Positions 15,559-25,420 of a stretch of DNA of 64,000 bases are shown one piece after another. The stretch is taken from assembly GCF_901875575.1 (NCBI RefSeq), contig NZ_CABFMF010000055.1, forward strand, positions 15,773-79,772, given 5' to 3'. Each line of letters starts with the position of its first letter. The first letter of the stretch is position 1. A program made the position numbers and the translations under genes. The stretch is from an uncultured Streptococcus sp. Its GTDB lineage: Bacteria > Bacillota > Bacilli > Lactobacillales > Streptococcaceae. A model generated the notes under the pieces. That model was not told the DNA's origin. It was given only the letters and a program-made list of their open reading frames with translations, and searched no databases.

Positions 15559-18267
15559 CTAATCTATAGATTTCAAGGCTTCTAACATATCGACTTTTCT
15601 TAGATGATGATTGACAAAAAATCCAAGTAGGATCAATATCACTAGCACTGCACCAATTGGTAGAGCATAGACCTCCCAAGCAACCTGTGGATAAAAGAGA
15701 ATGGTTGCAGGTGAAATCATTTGAATCAAAAACCGATGTAAATAAAAACCAGATACTAATCCTAGAATAATCCCTACAAGAGAAAGAACCATGGTCTCAC
15801 GGTAAATATAGAAAGTCACTTCTTTATTGTGAAAACCAAGAACCTTGATGGTAGATAGTTCACGAATACGCTCGTTAACATTAATATTGGTTAAATTATA
15901 AAGAATGACAATGGCTAAAAGAACGGACACAAGGACCAAGATTGTCATAGTTTGGTTTAAAGAACTTGCAACAGAATCAAAAAGGCGACTAGCAGATGCA
16001 TTCTGGAAAACACTTGCTACTGCAGCTTGATTCATGACTAATCCTGCTTGCTTTTCAACACTAGTCTGACTAGGATCCTGTAAGCTAACAAGATAGGTGT
16101 TTCTTTCGGGTAGTTGACCATAAATCTTTTGATAGCTCCTCTGATTCATGTAAATAAAATGCCCAACATAATTCTCAGTAATTGCTGCAACCTCTATCTT
16201 CTTACCTTCAAGCTCTAGTGACTGACCAATTTTGATTCCAGCTAATTGGGCTAATTTTGCTGTAATGACTGCTCCATCTTTTAATTGTAATTCCTTTTGT
16301 CCTTCTTGGAGGTGGATGAAAGGAGTCAGATCATCCTTATCAGTCATCATAAGAGTAATGGTTTGAAGACCAACTCTACCCTTAAAATCTTTGTCTACAT
16401 TCTTGGAATAGATTTTCTGATAGGCTTTTATATCTGGTCCTTTTAACATTTCTTCTAGACTTGCCTTTTCTTGCTTGGTCGCACTAGAATTCTCAGCTAG
16501 CAGCAACTGATACTGCTGGATTTGTTCAAATTGTCTGCTTGGTACTCCTGCAACTGAAGACTGAATGCCCAAGCCTGCAAAAAGAAGGGCTACAGAACCT
16601 GCCACACCAAAAATGGTCATCAGCATCCTCTGCTTGTAACGAAAGATATTTCGAGCAGTTACCTTGTGGGTAAAACTCATGCGACGCCAAATAAATCCCA
16701 CCTTCTCTAGTAAAATTTTTGAACCCTTAACAGGTGGTTTGGGAAGTAACAAATGAGCCGCCTCATCATGGAGATCTCTACCAGCCACCAAATAGGCAGG
16801 TAGTACACTAGCCAGCCAGGTCAAGATGAGGGCTAGTAAACTATAGGACCAATAAAAATGAATGGGAGTAGATCCAACTACCATGTCCTTGGTAATAACA
16901 TTTGCGATAACTGTAGCTAGTACATAATGCCCCAGTATGCTTCCTATAATACTGCCTATAGTTCCTGCTACCATACCATAGACAAGAAACTTAGCAATAA
17001 TATCTTTACTGCTATAGCCCAAGGCTTTGAAAAGCCCAGCATTTGTCCTTTCTTCATCCACAAAACGAGCCATAGTTGTAAAGGTTACCATGGCTGCCAC
17101 AGCATAAAGCACTACAGGAAAGATATTACCTACTGCCCGGATACTACTTGTGGCATTGCTATACATGAGATATCCTTGACCACCTGGTATCGTTTGTCTA
17201 TTGTAGACCTGATAAGTTGGTTCCGGCAAATTATCCAAGTTTTTCTGACTTTTCTCTAGTTTTTCCACTTGCTGAGATATAGATTTTTCGGCCTCTGCTA
17301 GTTTTTCCTTTTCCTTGGTTAATTCTTCTCTGGCTTTAACTAGCTGACTAGCCACCTGTTCTCGCTGGGTTTGAGGAAGCAGGGCAAGCTGGCTTTCCTG
17401 TAGCTGTAGTCGACCTTCAGCACTGCTTAAACGATTCTTACCCTCCTGCAAGTTTTCTTGCGCTTTGCGAATTCTTTCTTGACCTTTATCTAGGGAAACT
17501 TGCCCTTCTTTTTTTACTAGCTCTAAACGTGCCTTGCCATTGTCTGAAAGAAGCTTTTCTAGCTCTTCTTGATCTTGCTTGACTGTTTCTTCATAGTCCG
17601 TTGAAAAAGAATTTAAACCTTCTAAGTTCTTATATTTCAAGCGTGCAATACTATAGACCTTTTCATCAAACTGACTGGGCATAACCAGACCATAGGCTGT
17701 CAGAGTCCCACTTCCACTCCCTGCATAGCCCAAATCTCGTTGAGATAATATTTCAGCTGAATGGACAAAGCCTGTAATGGTAAAAGTCTGTTCTTTCAAG
17801 GTAGAGGAACTAGCCTCTTTTTCCTTAAAAGTAATGGTCTGCCCTAAACTATACTTGTCATGCAAATGAGCTGCTAAAGCAATCTCTTTATCTTCTTGAG
17901 GAAGACGGCCTTCTGTAACTTGAAAGTTTGAGATCTTCTCTGGCTTAGAAAAAAGTCGAATGGCATCCTGCCCATTATCCATAGTCACATCTGTCAAATA
18001 TCCAAACTCAACCTCTGCCCCCTCTATCTGTTCTAGTTCTTCTTGATCAGCTTGATCCAAACCATAGTTGGACATAAGAGCCAAATCAAAGGTTTTAGCA
18101 GTGCTTAGATAAGCATTGGCACTTGCCTCAATATTAGGACTGGTCACTTTAAGACCTACTAAAGCGAGCGAACCCAACATCATCAAGGTCAAAATTGATA
18201 AAAAGCGTCCCTTGGACCTGGTAAAGGACTGAAGCAAGTCCTTCCAATAAACCTTTCTCTTGACCAT
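15559..18267 (-). CDS. ABC transporter permease with two FtsX-like domains and a coiled coil
   Basis: A 902-residue membrane protein. One N-terminal helix is followed by an extracellular domain with a Glu/Gln/Lys-rich coiled coil (about residues 235-345). Then comes a first FtsX-like block of three helices (about 375-500), a second extracellular domain, and a second FtsX-like block ending near residue 890 (NVNERIRELSTIKVLGF). This resembles MacB/LolE-type transporters that do not move solutes across the bilayer but act on peptides, lipids or the envelope. It is paired one base downstream of its ATPase. The substrate is unknown. Confidence 0.85.
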   Translation of the reverse strand: MVKRKVYWKDLLQSFTRSKGRFLSILTLMMLGSLALVGLKVTSPNIEASANAYLSTAKTFDLALMSNYGLDQADQEELEQIEGAEVEFGYLTDVTMDNGQDAIRLFSKPEKISNFQVTEGRLPQEDKEIALAAHLHDKYSLGQTITFKEKEASSSTLKEQTFTITGFVHSAEILSQRDLGYAGSGSGTLTAYGLVMPSQFDEKVYSIARLKYKNLEGLNSFSTDYEETVKQDQEELEKLLSDNGKARLELVKKEGQVSLDKGQERIRKAQENLQEGKNRLSSAEGRLQLQESQLALLPQTQREQVASQLVKAREELTKEKEKLAEAEKSISQQVEKLEKSQKNLDNLPEPTYQVYNRQTIPGGQGYLMYSNATSSIRAVGNIFPVVLYAVAAMVTFTTMARFVDEERTNAGLFKALGYSSKDIIAKFLVYGMVAGTIGSIIGSILGHYVLATVIANVITKDMVVGSTPIHFYWSYSLLALILTWLASVLPAYLVAGRDLHDEAAHLLLPKPPVKGSKILLEKVGFIWRRMSFTHKVTARNIFRYKQRMLMTIFGVAGSVALLFAGLGIQSSVAGVPSRQFEQIQQYQLLLAENSSATKQEKASLEEMLKGPDIKAYQKIYSKNVDKDFKGRVGLQTITLMMTDKDDLTPFIHLQEGQKELQLKDGAVITAKLAQLAGIKIGQSLELEGKKIEVAAITENYVGHFIYMNQRSYQKIYGQLPERNTYLVSLQDPSQTSVEKQAGLVMNQAAVASVFQNASASRLFDSVASSLNQTMTILVLVSVLLAIVILYNLTNINVNERIRELSTIKVLGFHNKEVTFYIYRETMVLSLVGIILGLVSGFYLHRFLIQMISPATILFYPQVAWEVYALPIGAVLVILILLGFFVNHHLRKVDMLEALKSID

Positions 18268-18268
18268 G

Positions 18269-18970
18269 CTAATACTCCAAATTATCTATATCCAGAGGAT
18301 GAGGATTGATTAGTACATCCTTGACACTAGCATCATGCATATGAATCACTCTATCAGCAATTGGTGCTAAGGCTCCATTGTGAGTTACGATGATAACTGT
18401 TGCTCCCTTTTGACGGGACATATCTTGAAGAATTTTCAAAACCTGTTTTCCTGTCTTATAGTCCAAGGCTCCTGTCGGCTCATCACAAAGGAGAATTTTA
18501 GGATTTTTCGCCACTGCCCGTGCAATGGAAACCCGTTGCTGTTCTCCTCCAGAAAGCTGAGCTGGAAAGTTATCCATCCGATGAGCAAGCCCCACATCTG
18601 TCAAGACCTGCTCAGGATCCAAGGCATCCGTCACGATTTCTGAGGCCAACTCCACATTTTCCCTAGCTGTCAGATTGGAAACCAGATTATAAAATTGAAA
18701 AACAAAGCCCACATCATTTCTACGATAATCAGTTCTCTGGTGGGAACTATAGTCTGCAATATTGACACCATCAATCCAGATTTGCCCTTCGTCATTGGTA
18801 TCCATTCCACCCAAGAGATTTAGAACGGTTGACTTACCTGCCCCAGAAGCTCCTAAAATGATGACTAACTCACCCTCTTCAATCTCAAAATTGACATCTC
18901 GATTGGCTACAATCTCAGTATCTCCAACTTGATAGCGCTTGCAACAGTGTTTCATCTCAATAAAAGCCAT
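18269..18970 (-). CDS. ABC transporter ATP-binding protein (LolD/MacB-like)
   Basis: A 233-residue ATPase starting MAFIEMKHCCKRYQVGDTE. Walker A is GASGAGKST, signature LSGGEQQRV, Walker B ILLCDEPTGALD, switch His in IVTHNG. The sequence type matches ATPases that partner FtsX-like permeases, and the permease follows immediately. Tandem ATGs occur at 18973 and 18970; GTGAGG fits the latter. Confidence 0.88.
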   Translation of the reverse strand: MAFIEMKHCCKRYQVGDTEIVANRDVNFEIEEGELVIILGASGAGKSTVLNLLGGMDTNDEGQIWIDGVNIADYSSHQRTDYRRNDVGFVFQFYNLVSNLTARENVELASEIVTDALDPEQVLTDVGLAHRMDNFPAQLSGGEQQRVSIARAVAKNPKILLCDEPTGALDYKTGKQVLKILQDMSRQKGATVIIVTHNGALAPIADRVIHMHDASVKDVLINPHPLDIDNLEY

Positions 18971-19048
18971 CATCAACCTCACTTTCTTTAACTACTTCTT
19001 AATATCATTATAACGCTTTTTCAAAGAGTTGGATACTAGAATAAACAG

Positions 19049-19073
19049 AAAAACCTAGGTATTCCTAGGTTTT
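19049..19073 (-). terminator. Terminator of gpmA
   Basis: Perfect arms AAAACCTAGG and CCTAGGTTTT around a 4-nt loop, with a T run on the minus strand, 12 nt after the gpmA stop. Confidence 0.8.
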
Positions 19074-19084
19074 CTTTTTACAAA

Positions 19085-19777
19085 TTATTTTCCAAGGTAG
19101 TATTCAGAAACGACGTTCAATTTTTCATCAAATTCGAATACCAATGGTGGGAAGTTAGGGATTTCCACGTCCATGATTTCATCATCTGACAAACCTTTGA
19201 TGTGTTTTACAAGGGCACGGATTGAGTTACCGTGAGCTCCTACAAATACATTTTTACCACCTTTAAGTGCTGGAGCGATTTTGTCTTCCCAGAATGGAAG
19301 GGCACGTTCCAAAGTTACTTTCAAGTTTTCAGCATCTGGAATTACTGAGTCGTCAAGTGAAGCGTAACGACGGTCTGTGTGAGCTGAGTGCTCATCATCA
19401 CGATCCATGTTTGGAGGCAATACATCGTATGAACGACGCCAGATGTGAACTTGCTCATCACCAAATTGTTCAGCAGCTTCAGCCTTGTTTTTACCAGTCA
19501 AACCACCATAGTGACGTTCGTTCAAACGCCATGATTTTTCAACTGGAATCCACAATTGGTCAGCAGCTTCAAGAGCCAAGTTAGTAGTTTTGATAGCACG
19601 TTTCAATACTGAAGTATAAGCTTGGTCAAATTCGATACCAGCTTCTTTGATCAATTTACCAGCGTCAATCGCTTGTTGTGTACCTTTTTCAGACAAATCA
19701 ACATCAGCCCAACCAGTGAAAAGGTTAGCTTTGTTCCATTCAGACTCACCGTGGCGAGCAAAAACCAATTTTACCAT
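19085..19777 (-). CDS. gpmA: 2,3-bisphosphoglycerate-dependent phosphoglycerate mutase
   Basis: A 230-residue glycolytic enzyme. The phosphorylated His9 lies in ARHGESEWN, with GLTGKNKAEAAEQFG and the second catalytic His in VGAHGNSIRALVKH. It interconverts 3- and 2-phosphoglycerate. The leader carries a small hairpin (CGAGG loop CCTCG near 19799-19820) between a TGTAAAAT-type -10 and the ribosome site. Confidence 0.97.
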   Translation of the reverse strand: MVKLVFARHGESEWNKANLFTGWADVDLSEKGTQQAIDAGKLIKEAGIEFDQAYTSVLKRAIKTTNLALEAADQLWIPVEKSWRLNERHYGGLTGKNKAEAAEQFGDEQVHIWRRSYDVLPPNMDRDDEHSAHTDRRYASLDDSVIPDAENLKVTLERALPFWEDKIAPALKGGKNVFVGAHGNSIRALVKHIKGLSDDEIMDVEIPNFPPLVFEFDEKLNVVSEYYLGK

Positions 19778-19867
19778 TAGATGGATTCTCCTTTAAATTT
19801 TCCGAGGTTTCCCCTCGTTTATCTATTCTATTTTACACAATTTTTCACAAAAAAGCTAGTTAAAACC

Positions 19868-19904
19868 AAAAAGGAAAGGACTGTTTGGCAATCCTTTTCC
19901 TTCT
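19868..19904 (-). terminator. Terminator of ileS
   Basis: On the minus strand, arms AAGGAAAAGGA and TCCTTTCCTT followed by TTT, 20 nt after the ileS stop. Confidence 0.78.
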
Positions 19905-19922
19905 TAGTATCATACAACAACC

Positions 19923-22715
19923 TTATTTCTCTTCAAATCCTTCTTCAACTGCGTCTGCAAAGTTTTCTTCTACGATGCTTGCACAGTGGTCACAGATGAC
20001 TGCCTGGTAGCTGCGTTCTGCTGTTGTTGGGTCGATACGACGGCAACGGTCACATACTTCACCTGCAGCGCGTTCTACTGTGAAGGCTACATCTTCGAAG
20101 CTAACGGCAGCTTCTGGAGCTGGTCCTTCTGCGATGGTCAAGTCTGACACGATTAAAAGTTGAGCAACATTGCTGTTTACTGCTTCGAGTAGAGTTTTCA
20201 CAACTTTATTTGGATAAACTGTCAAGTGTGCTTCAAGTGATTTACCGATAACTTTTGCATTACGAGCTTCTTCCAAGGCTTTTTGAGCTTGTCCACGGAA
20301 GTCCATGAAAGCAGCCCATGTATCCAAGATTTCTTCTTGGTTAGCAAAAGTTTCTGCTTCTGGCAATTCTGACAATTGAACGAAGTCTTCGGCTTCAAAC
20401 TCTAGATATGACCAGATTTCTTCCGCAGTGTGAGGAAGGATTGGTGTCAAGAGTTTCGTGATTTTGACAAGAATGTCATAGAAGACAGTCTGCATTTGAC
20501 GGCGTTCCAATGATTTGGCACCTTCGATGTAAACAACATCTTTGGCAAAATCAAGGTAGAATGCTGACAAGTCAACGTTGATAAAGTTCACCAAGGCCTT
20601 GTAGATTGTCAAGAATTCAAAGTTTGCATAAGCGTCACGAATGGTCTTGACAAGCTGGTTAAAGCGAATCGTCATGTACTTATCAACTGAACGAAGTTCA
20701 TCGTAAGCTACTGAATCTTGAGCTGGGTTAAAGTCAGATGTATTGGCAATCAAGAAACGAAGGGTATTACGGATCTTACGGTAAGTTTCAGAGACTTGGC
20801 TCAAGATATCCATAGAGATACGCACATCGTTGCTTGAGTCAACACTTGTTACCCAGAGACGCAAGATTTCTGCACCAAATTGTTTTTCAACATCGCTTGG
20901 AGCAATGGTATTTCCAAGAGATTTAGACATCTTCTCACCTTTACCATCAAGGGTAAAACCTTGTGACAAGATTTGTTTGTAAGGTGCTACGCCATGGTTG
21001 GCAACAGATGTAATGAGTGATGAGTTGAACCAACCACGGTATTGGTCAGAACCTTCAAGGTAAAGGTCAGCTGGATAAGTCAGATTTGGACGATTTACCA
21101 AAACACCATTCCATGATGAACCTGAGTCAAACCAAACGTCCATGATATCAGTTTCTTTTTTGAACTCGCCATTTGGTGAACCTGGATGAGTAAATCCTTC
21201 TGGCAAGAGGTCTTTGGCATCACGTTCCCACCAAATGCTTGAACCATGTACTTCAAAGAGTTGAGCCACATGTTCAATAGTCTCAGCTGTCATGATAGCT
21301 GTACCGTCTTCTGCATAGAAGATTGGAAGTGGAACACCCCAAGCACGTTGACGAGAGATAACCCAGTCACCACGGTCACGGATCATATTGTAAAGACGTA
21401 CTTTACCCCATTCTGTATGGAATTTAACTTTATCAATAGCATCCAAGATTTCTTGGCGGAATTTTGAAACAGAGGCGAACCACTGTGGCACTGCACGCCA
21501 GATAATTGGTTTCTTGGTACGCCAGTCAAATGGGTATGAGTGAGAGATTTCTTCTTGAGCAAGAAGGAGGTTACCAAGTTTTTCAATAACAGTTGGAACT
21601 ACCTTTTCATAGAATTGACCTTCAAACTCAGGACCAGCATTCTTCGTCATGATACCACGTTCGTCAACAGTCACTGCGACTTCAAGACCATTAGCAATAC
21701 CAACATTGTAGTCGTCCTCACCAAAACCAGGGGCTGTATGGACAATACCAGTACCAGAATCAGTCGTAACGTGGTCACCAAGGATAACCAACTCATCTAC
21801 AGCTGTATCCCAAGGATGTTCTGTCACGATATGGTTTAATTCTTGACCACGATAAGTTGCTAAAACTTGAACATCAACCCAGCCAAACTTCTCAGACAAG
21901 CTAGTCAACAATTCTGAAGCAACGACAAACTTACGAGCTTCATCAGCAGGTTGAACCAAAACATAATCAATATCTGCACCAACCGTCAAACCACGAGAAG
22001 CTGTGATAGTAAATGGAGTAGTGGTCCAAACAACGATATAAGTATCTGTGTCTAGAACACCTTTGCCATCTTTAACTTTATTGGCATAGTAAAGGGAAGT
22101 TGAAATCAAATCATGGTATTCAATTTCTGCTTCTGCAAGGGCTGACTCAGATGACCAAGACCAGTAAACTGGCTTGGCACCACGGTAGATATAGCCTTTA
22201 TTAGCCATCTCACCAAATACACGGATTTGGGCTGCTTCATAGTCTGGAGTTAAAGTCACATATAAATTTTCCCAGTCACCTGACATCCCCAAGCGCTTGA
22301 AATCATCACGTTGTTTATAAACTTGAGAAAGAGCATACTCACGGCAAAGTTTCAAGTATTCAACCAATTCCATTTCTTTACGCTTAACACCTTGTTTGGC
22401 CAAAACTTGCTCAATTGGTAAACCATGAGTATCCCAACCAGGGATAAATGGCGCGTAGAAACCTGACATAGATTTTGAACGAACAATGATATCTTTTGAA
22501 ATCTTGTTCATAGCATGCCCTACGTGGATATTCCCATTAGCATATGGAGGCCCATCATGCAAGGTAAAATGTGGTTTCCCTTGGTTCAATTCTTGACGAC
22601 GTTGATATAGCTTTGCATCATCCCATTCCTTTTGCCAAACTGGCTCTTTAGTAGGAAGACCTGCACGCATTGGGAATTCAGTTTTCCCAAGATTAAGGGT
22701 ATCTTTAAGTTTCAT
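19923..22715 (-). CDS. ileS: Isoleucyl-tRNA synthetase
   Basis: A 930-residue class I synthetase. The HIGH-type motif is PYANGNIHVGHA (residues 58-69), KMSKSLGN lies near 595, and a C-terminal zinc site has two CxxC pairs (CDRCRR, CDHC). The editing domain between residues about 190 and 400 contains VVWTTTPFTITASRG. It charges tRNA-Ile and hydrolyses misacylated Val-tRNA. A T-box leader upstream ties its expression to uncharged tRNA-Ile. Confidence 0.97.
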   Translation of the reverse strand: MKLKDTLNLGKTEFPMRAGLPTKEPVWQKEWDDAKLYQRRQELNQGKPHFTLHDGPPYANGNIHVGHAMNKISKDIIVRSKSMSGFYAPFIPGWDTHGLPIEQVLAKQGVKRKEMELVEYLKLCREYALSQVYKQRDDFKRLGMSGDWENLYVTLTPDYEAAQIRVFGEMANKGYIYRGAKPVYWSWSSESALAEAEIEYHDLISTSLYYANKVKDGKGVLDTDTYIVVWTTTPFTITASRGLTVGADIDYVLVQPADEARKFVVASELLTSLSEKFGWVDVQVLATYRGQELNHIVTEHPWDTAVDELVILGDHVTTDSGTGIVHTAPGFGEDDYNVGIANGLEVAVTVDERGIMTKNAGPEFEGQFYEKVVPTVIEKLGNLLLAQEEISHSYPFDWRTKKPIIWRAVPQWFASVSKFRQEILDAIDKVKFHTEWGKVRLYNMIRDRGDWVISRQRAWGVPLPIFYAEDGTAIMTAETIEHVAQLFEVHGSSIWWERDAKDLLPEGFTHPGSPNGEFKKETDIMDVWFDSGSSWNGVLVNRPNLTYPADLYLEGSDQYRGWFNSSLITSVANHGVAPYKQILSQGFTLDGKGEKMSKSLGNTIAPSDVEKQFGAEILRLWVTSVDSSNDVRISMDILSQVSETYRKIRNTLRFLIANTSDFNPAQDSVAYDELRSVDKYMTIRFNQLVKTIRDAYANFEFLTIYKALVNFINVDLSAFYLDFAKDVVYIEGAKSLERRQMQTVFYDILVKITKLLTPILPHTAEEIWSYLEFEAEDFVQLSELPEAETFANQEEILDTWAAFMDFRGQAQKALEEARNAKVIGKSLEAHLTVYPNKVVKTLLEAVNSNVAQLLIVSDLTIAEGPAPEAAVSFEDVAFTVERAAGEVCDRCRRIDPTTAERSYQAVICDHCASIVEENFADAVEEGFEEK

Positions 22716-22742
22716 AGTATCTCCTTTAATAAAAATTACAAA

Positions 22743-22950
22743 TTAAAAACCACGACTTCAGCAAAGGACGAAGATCGTGGTACCACCTTTATTCGAAAAA
22801 AGACTATGCTTTTTTCCTCTTAACCCGTAACGTGGGAAACGTCAAATCTTACTAGCTTCAGACTTGAGTTTTTGAGAGGATAATCTTATCAATAGGGATT
22901 ACAGGACTCACACCATCTCCTGCTCGCTGGAAATATAAGGATAAGATATT
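22743..22950 (-). promoter_or_regulatory. T-box leader of ileS
   Basis: Stem I is closed by ATCTTATC (22947-22940) and GATAAGAT (22890-22883). The region just inside its 3' arm offers isoleucine codons AUC or AUU as specifier. The conserved T-box GGTGGTACCACGAT is at 22787-22774. It can pair into an antiterminator or give way to a terminator stem (ACCACGA with TCGTGGT, 22749-22781) followed by T5. Uncharged tRNA-Ile should stabilise the antiterminator. The leader starts only about 20 nt after the divIVA stop. Confidence 0.92.
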
Positions 22951-22966
22951 GTTCTCAGAATATTTC

Positions 22967-23824
22967 TTATAAAATTGTAACAGATTCTTTTTGAGTAACA
23001 TAGTCTGAATCTGAATGAACAGGTTCATCGTCTACTTCTGCATAATATCTGGAAGCTCCTAGTGAATCTTCAGACATTTGAGAATCTGAATAAGATTGAG
23101 TTTCATTAGCTGATGAAGACAATTGATCTTGCTCAGCCTTTTTCTCTGCTTCAGCAAGTTCCTTATTGGCTGCTTCGATACGCGCTTGTAACTCTGCCAT
23201 CTCTTCTGGAGAAAACTGACGAGTAATATCAATCGGCTCTTCTTCATGATAAGATGAAACTGAAACTCCAAGTACCTCACTAACAACTTCTTTAAAAGCC
23301 TCATCACTTGTTTGAAGATAAGTAGCTGTTGGACGAAGAATATCTTCCCAATCAGAAGATTCAACAATAGCCAATTGACTCTCAATTGTTGATTTCAAAC
23401 GTTGATGGAAGACACGACTCTTGTTCTTTAATTCTTCTGTTTCAACGGCAACTTTTTTTGCGTTATCTGCTGCTTGGCGAAGAATTTCATTTGCTTTATA
23501 TTTAGCTTCTTCTAACAAGCGTTGAGCACTTTGTTCTGCCTGCTGAATAATATTATTTGAACGTTCATTTGCAGCTTGTTTCACTCTTTCAGCCGTATCT
23601 TGCGCAATCAAAACAGATTGACTTAATGAATCTTTCATTTCATCAAAATAAGACAAGCGTTCTTCTAAACTTTTAATATGTAAATCCTTATCATGATTAG
23701 ATCGAACTAAATCTTCATAGTCACGAACTACAATATCTAAAAATTCATCTACTTCTTCTGGATCAAAACCTCTGAATCTTGTTCCAAAGGTTTTATCTTT
23801 AATTTCTAACGATGTAATTGGCAT
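22967..23824 (-). CDS. divIVA: Cell division protein DivIVA
   Basis: A 285-residue protein. The N-terminal lipid-binding domain starts MPITSLEIKDKTFGTRFRGFDPEEVDEFL; a long coiled coil follows (about residues 30-150), then an acidic, Ser-rich C-terminus. It senses membrane curvature and localises to septum and poles; in pneumococcus it is phosphorylated by StkP and helps pole maturation. GAGGAAG precedes the ATG. It is the last gene of the division cluster, before the ileS T-box. Confidence 0.95.
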   Translation of the reverse strand: MPITSLEIKDKTFGTRFRGFDPEEVDEFLDIVVRDYEDLVRSNHDKDLHIKSLEERLSYFDEMKDSLSQSVLIAQDTAERVKQAANERSNNIIQQAEQSAQRLLEEAKYKANEILRQAADNAKKVAVETEELKNKSRVFHQRLKSTIESQLAIVESSDWEDILRPTATYLQTSDEAFKEVVSEVLGVSVSSYHEEEPIDITRQFSPEEMAELQARIEAANKELAEAEKKAEQDQLSSSANETQSYSDSQMSEDSLGASRYYAEVDDEPVHSDSDYVTQKESVTIL

Positions 23825-23832
23825 ATTCTTCC

Positions 23833-24618
23833 TCACTTACTTACTAACAATTGGACCGTTAATTTCTTTTTGTCTTTTTTTGTTTGCCCATTGTCTCTAA
23901 CAAGTTTCAATCGACCATATTTTCTTACACTTATCAAATCACCAATCTGGAGTAAATAATCCAATTTTTCAACTAGGTGATAATTGACCTGTACTGCTTG
24001 CTTTACAATTAATTGATTCGCCTGATTTCTGGATAACTTGAAGACACCTGCAATAAGAACATCTAATCTACAACTAGATATACAAATCTCTATTTCTTGA
24101 TAATTCTCAACTTTTTCTAGTTTCTCACTAAAATCTCGTTCCTCAAGATTAACAGGTAAACGTGCGATTTTCTTAATTCCATCTTGGAAAAGAGATAGAA
24201 ATTGACGATTAATAATAATCTGTGCTCTCTCTTCTTTGATCAATATATCACCAAACAATTTTCTATCAATCCCTAACTGATTTAAAACAGTACCTAGAAT
24301 TTTTGAATGCGTTAATTTTTCAAATTTATTAGGATAAATTATTTCTTGCAAAGACAATTCAAAATCAGAAAATTCTGGTTCAAAGTAATCAGGATACAAG
24401 AGAACTCTTACATACTCAGTTTCAATAAACTGTCGACTACTCAAGTAAGAGACATTATTTGTAGAAGCTAAGACTTTTAAAATTTTTTCTTGGTGAGGAT
24501 TTACAAAAGGCGTTACAAAAGGTGAATATGTGCTATCTACCTTTTTTATCCATTCTAACCCCTTATCAATAAAAGAGGAATCGCTCTTAGAAAAATGTTG
24601 ATAAATCATTTTACTCAT
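23833..24618 (-). CDS. ylmH: RNA-binding S4-domain protein YlmH
   Basis: A 261-residue protein. The C-terminal S4 domain runs from about residue 180 (RLDVLIAGVFKLSRNQANQLI, VNYHLVEKLDYLLQIGDLISVRKYGR). YlmH is conserved in Gram-positive division clusters; recent work links it to rescue of stalled ribosomes. Its start overlaps the ylmG stop as ATGA and has no ribosome site of its own, so it relies on translational coupling. An earlier in-frame ATG inside ylmG is unlikely. Confidence 0.9.
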   Translation of the reverse strand: MSKMIYQHFSKSDSSFIDKGLEWIKKVDSTYSPFVTPFVNPHQEKILKVLASTNNVSYLSSRQFIETEYVRVLLYPDYFEPEFSDFELSLQEIIYPNKFEKLTHSKILGTVLNQLGIDRKLFGDILIKEERAQIIINRQFLSLFQDGIKKIARLPVNLEERDFSEKLEKVENYQEIEICISSCRLDVLIAGVFKLSRNQANQLIVKQAVQVNYHLVEKLDYLLQIGDLISVRKYGRLKLVRDNGQTKKDKKKLTVQLLVSK

Positions 24619-24878
24619 AGAAAGAAAAATAGTATTCGAATAAGCTGCTCCCCTAGAAAACGAACTAGCAATACAGCAATCCAAACAGATAAATCAAGAC
24701 CTGCGAACTGAAGTGGTAAACGTTGCAAAGGTGTCAAGATTGGCTTCACTAAACTAATAATCAAACGTCCTAAACTAGATTTATAGGCATTTGGAAACCA
24801 AGACATCAGAGCAAAGATTACTAAAATTAGAGAATAAATATCTACAGCATTTTGAACAAAACGAATGAGAAAAAGCAT
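24615..24878 (-). CDS. ylmG: YggT family membrane protein (YlmG)
   Basis: An 87-residue protein with two membrane segments separated by a conserved loop (SWFPNAYKSSLGRLIISLVKPILTPLQRLP), the YggT hallmark. It lies between sepF and ylmH and overlaps both (1 nt and 4 nt). Related proteins influence nucleoid or septum positioning, but the mechanism is unknown. Confidence 0.92.
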   Translation of the reverse strand: MLFLIRFVQNAVDIYSLILVIFALMSWFPNAYKSSLGRLIISLVKPILTPLQRLPLQFAGLDLSVWIAVLLVRFLGEQLIRILFFFL

Positions 24879-25411
24879 TATTTCACTCTCGAACGTTTCA
24901 TATCAAAACCAAACTCACCATTTTGTGATTCATCTGGAATTTTGATATCTTCAATATTGACAACAACATCAACTGGAGTTAAAAGATACATAGTCGATGC
25001 TACTTTCTTCATATTACCAGCTAAAACGTGACGCGCACCATCCAAATAATCTAGACAACGACGTGCTTGAACTTCAGTCATATATTGAAAATCAATCAAA
25101 ACACTTTCATTACCTGCTAACAAATCTACAATTTCCGTTGCGTCTTCATAGTTTCTAGGATAACGCACATCAATAGTGACCTTATCTGTAGAGCGTTTAC
25201 TTTGCATCGCCAACTCTTGTTGACGAGCATGAAGACGAGTGATATTTTTATCTTTAGAAGGAGTAGTTGTAATTTCTTGAGGTAACTCTTTTATAGGAGC
25301 TATTGAGGGGGCAGCACTCTCTTCAGCTACAGGCTGATAAACGTTGCTGACTCCTTCTCCATCTTCTGTAAAATAATCTATAAATCTATCAAATCTATCT
25401 TTTAAAGACAT
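24878..25411 (-). CDS. sepF: Cell division protein SepF
   Basis: A 177-residue protein. An N-terminal membrane-targeting helix (MSLKDRFDRFIDYF) and a linker precede the C-terminal SepF domain from about residue 75 (VTIDVRYPRNYEDATEIVDLL, LDYLDGARHVLAGNMKKV). It anchors FtsZ filaments to the membrane as a partner of FtsA. Confidence 0.95.
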   Translation of the reverse strand: MSLKDRFDRFIDYFTEDGEGVSNVYQPVAEESAAPSIAPIKELPQEITTTPSKDKNITRLHARQQELAMQSKRSTDKVTIDVRYPRNYEDATEIVDLLAGNESVLIDFQYMTEVQARRCLDYLDGARHVLAGNMKKVASTMYLLTPVDVVVNIEDIKIPDESQNGEFGFDMKRSRVK

Positions 25412-25420
25412 AATTCTTTC